From positions 1,724,263-1,788,262 of the forward strand of contig NZ_LT606951.1 of the NCBI RefSeq assembly GCF_900095205.1: a stretch of 64,000 bases of DNA, given 5' to 3'. The number at the start of each line of letters is the position of its first letter. The first letter of the stretch is position 1. Under the pieces are notes generated by a model. That model was not told where the DNA came from, made no database searches, and was given only the letters and a program-made list of their open reading frames with translations. The position numbers and the translations under genes are program-made. Below, one piece after another: positions 63,731-64,000 of the stretch. The DNA is from Polynucleobacter necessarius. GTDB taxonomy: Bacteria > Pseudomonadota > Gammaproteobacteria > Burkholderiales > Burkholderiaceae.

Positions 63731-64000
63731 GTGAAGCCATCCAAGCATAGCCCTGCCACAAACCCATCTGCAGATCTGGCATACCAAAAAGCCATTCTGG
63801 GCTCGGTATCCCGCACCTTTGCGCTCACAATCCCACTCCTACCTCCAAGTATTGAAAAGGTTGTTGGCAATACCTATTTACTTTGTCGCATTGTCGACAC
63901 CATTGAAGATGCCGGAGATTTAAGTGCACAAACCAAGCAATTGCTCTCAGCACTTTTTTTAAATGCCGTGCTTGAAAAGTCGCCAGTAGAAACTTTTGTC
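63731..64000 (+). CDS. Squalene/phytoene synthase family protein, 5' part
   Basis: The gene runs out of the window. From GTG 63731 the visible 90 residues contain VSRTFALTIPLLPPSIEKVV and YLLCRIVDTIEDAGD, the first aspartate-rich motif that binds the prenyl diphosphates. Such enzymes condense two farnesyl diphosphates head to head, often for hopanoids in this group. It is divergent from the broken symporter. The GTG start is supported by the adjacent conserved region but not proven. Confidence 0.85.
   Translation, partial: MKPSKHSPATNPSADLAYQKAILGSVSRTFALTIPLLPPSIEKVVGNTYLLCRIVDTIEDAGDLSAQTKQLLSALFLNAVLEKSPVETFV

Overview
The window looks like a chromosomal segment of a betaproteobacterium of the Polynucleobacter type (Burkholderiaceae). 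The basis is gene content and order: leuS-lptE-holA-proA, ffh next to a CcsA-like gene and ampD, rplU-rpmA-obgE-proB opposite ispB, nrdA-nrdB followed by a lysine/alanine-rich histone H1-like gene, and moderate-to-low GC. At least ten genes carry frameshifts, nonsense codons or fusions, while the housekeeping genes beside them are intact. That pattern fits a reduced, decaying genome such as the Euplotes-endosymbiotic P. necessarius. The species assignment is inference from memory, not a search result.

Layout. 1-3.3 kb: a cluster of sugar-transfer/cell-surface genes. 3.3-6.7 kb: pyrB, pyrR, ruvX, algH-like and a YdcF-like gene on the minus strand. 6.7-9.1 kb: a photolyase with a frameshifted tail and apaH on the plus strand. 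9.1-20 kb: a long minus-strand run (hemL, rubredoxin, RNA methyltransferase, hemJ, proA, holA, lptE, leuS, dapB, bamE) ending at divergent fur. 20.5-27.5 kb: gap, tkt, rsmE, a barstar-family gene and maeB. 27.6-31.6 kb: thiL, pgpA, pncC, corA and pyrF. 31.6-38.4 kb: a decay hot spot with broken mtgA, rnb and mpl around intact aroE, a TonB-like gene and fabG. 38.4-44.1 kb: tlpA, aroQ, accB, accC, broken prmA fused to a DUF3426 remnant, and a PfkB kinase. 44.2-49.4 kb: the H1-like gene and nrdB/nrdA behind a promoter overlapped by a pair of NrdR-type boxes. 49.5-59.3 kb: ampD fusion, CcsA-like, ffh, proS, rppH, a CNP1-like remnant, proB, obgE, rpmA, rplU and ispB. 59.3-63.6 kb: four consecutive broken catabolic or transport genes (GrdB-like, FAH-family, panE-like, SSS symporter). 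63.7 kb to the end: the start of a squalene/phytoene synthase gene.

Functionally the intact set covers translation, protein secretion, deoxynucleotide supply, fatty-acid initiation, pyrimidine, proline, haem and shikimate steps, outer-membrane assembly and central carbon metabolism. The losses fall on peptidoglycan recycling and accessory glycan synthesis (mpl, mtgA), RNA turnover (rnb), ribosomal protein methylation (prmA), light repair (phr) and peripheral metabolism and uptake. I found no CRISPR array, insertion sequence, prophage, rRNA or tRNA gene, and no convincing new multi-gene system. The most informative signals are the pattern of gene decay, several gene-gene fusions, a perfect 24-bp duplication inside dapB, the 29-unit repeat gene and the NrdR operator pair.
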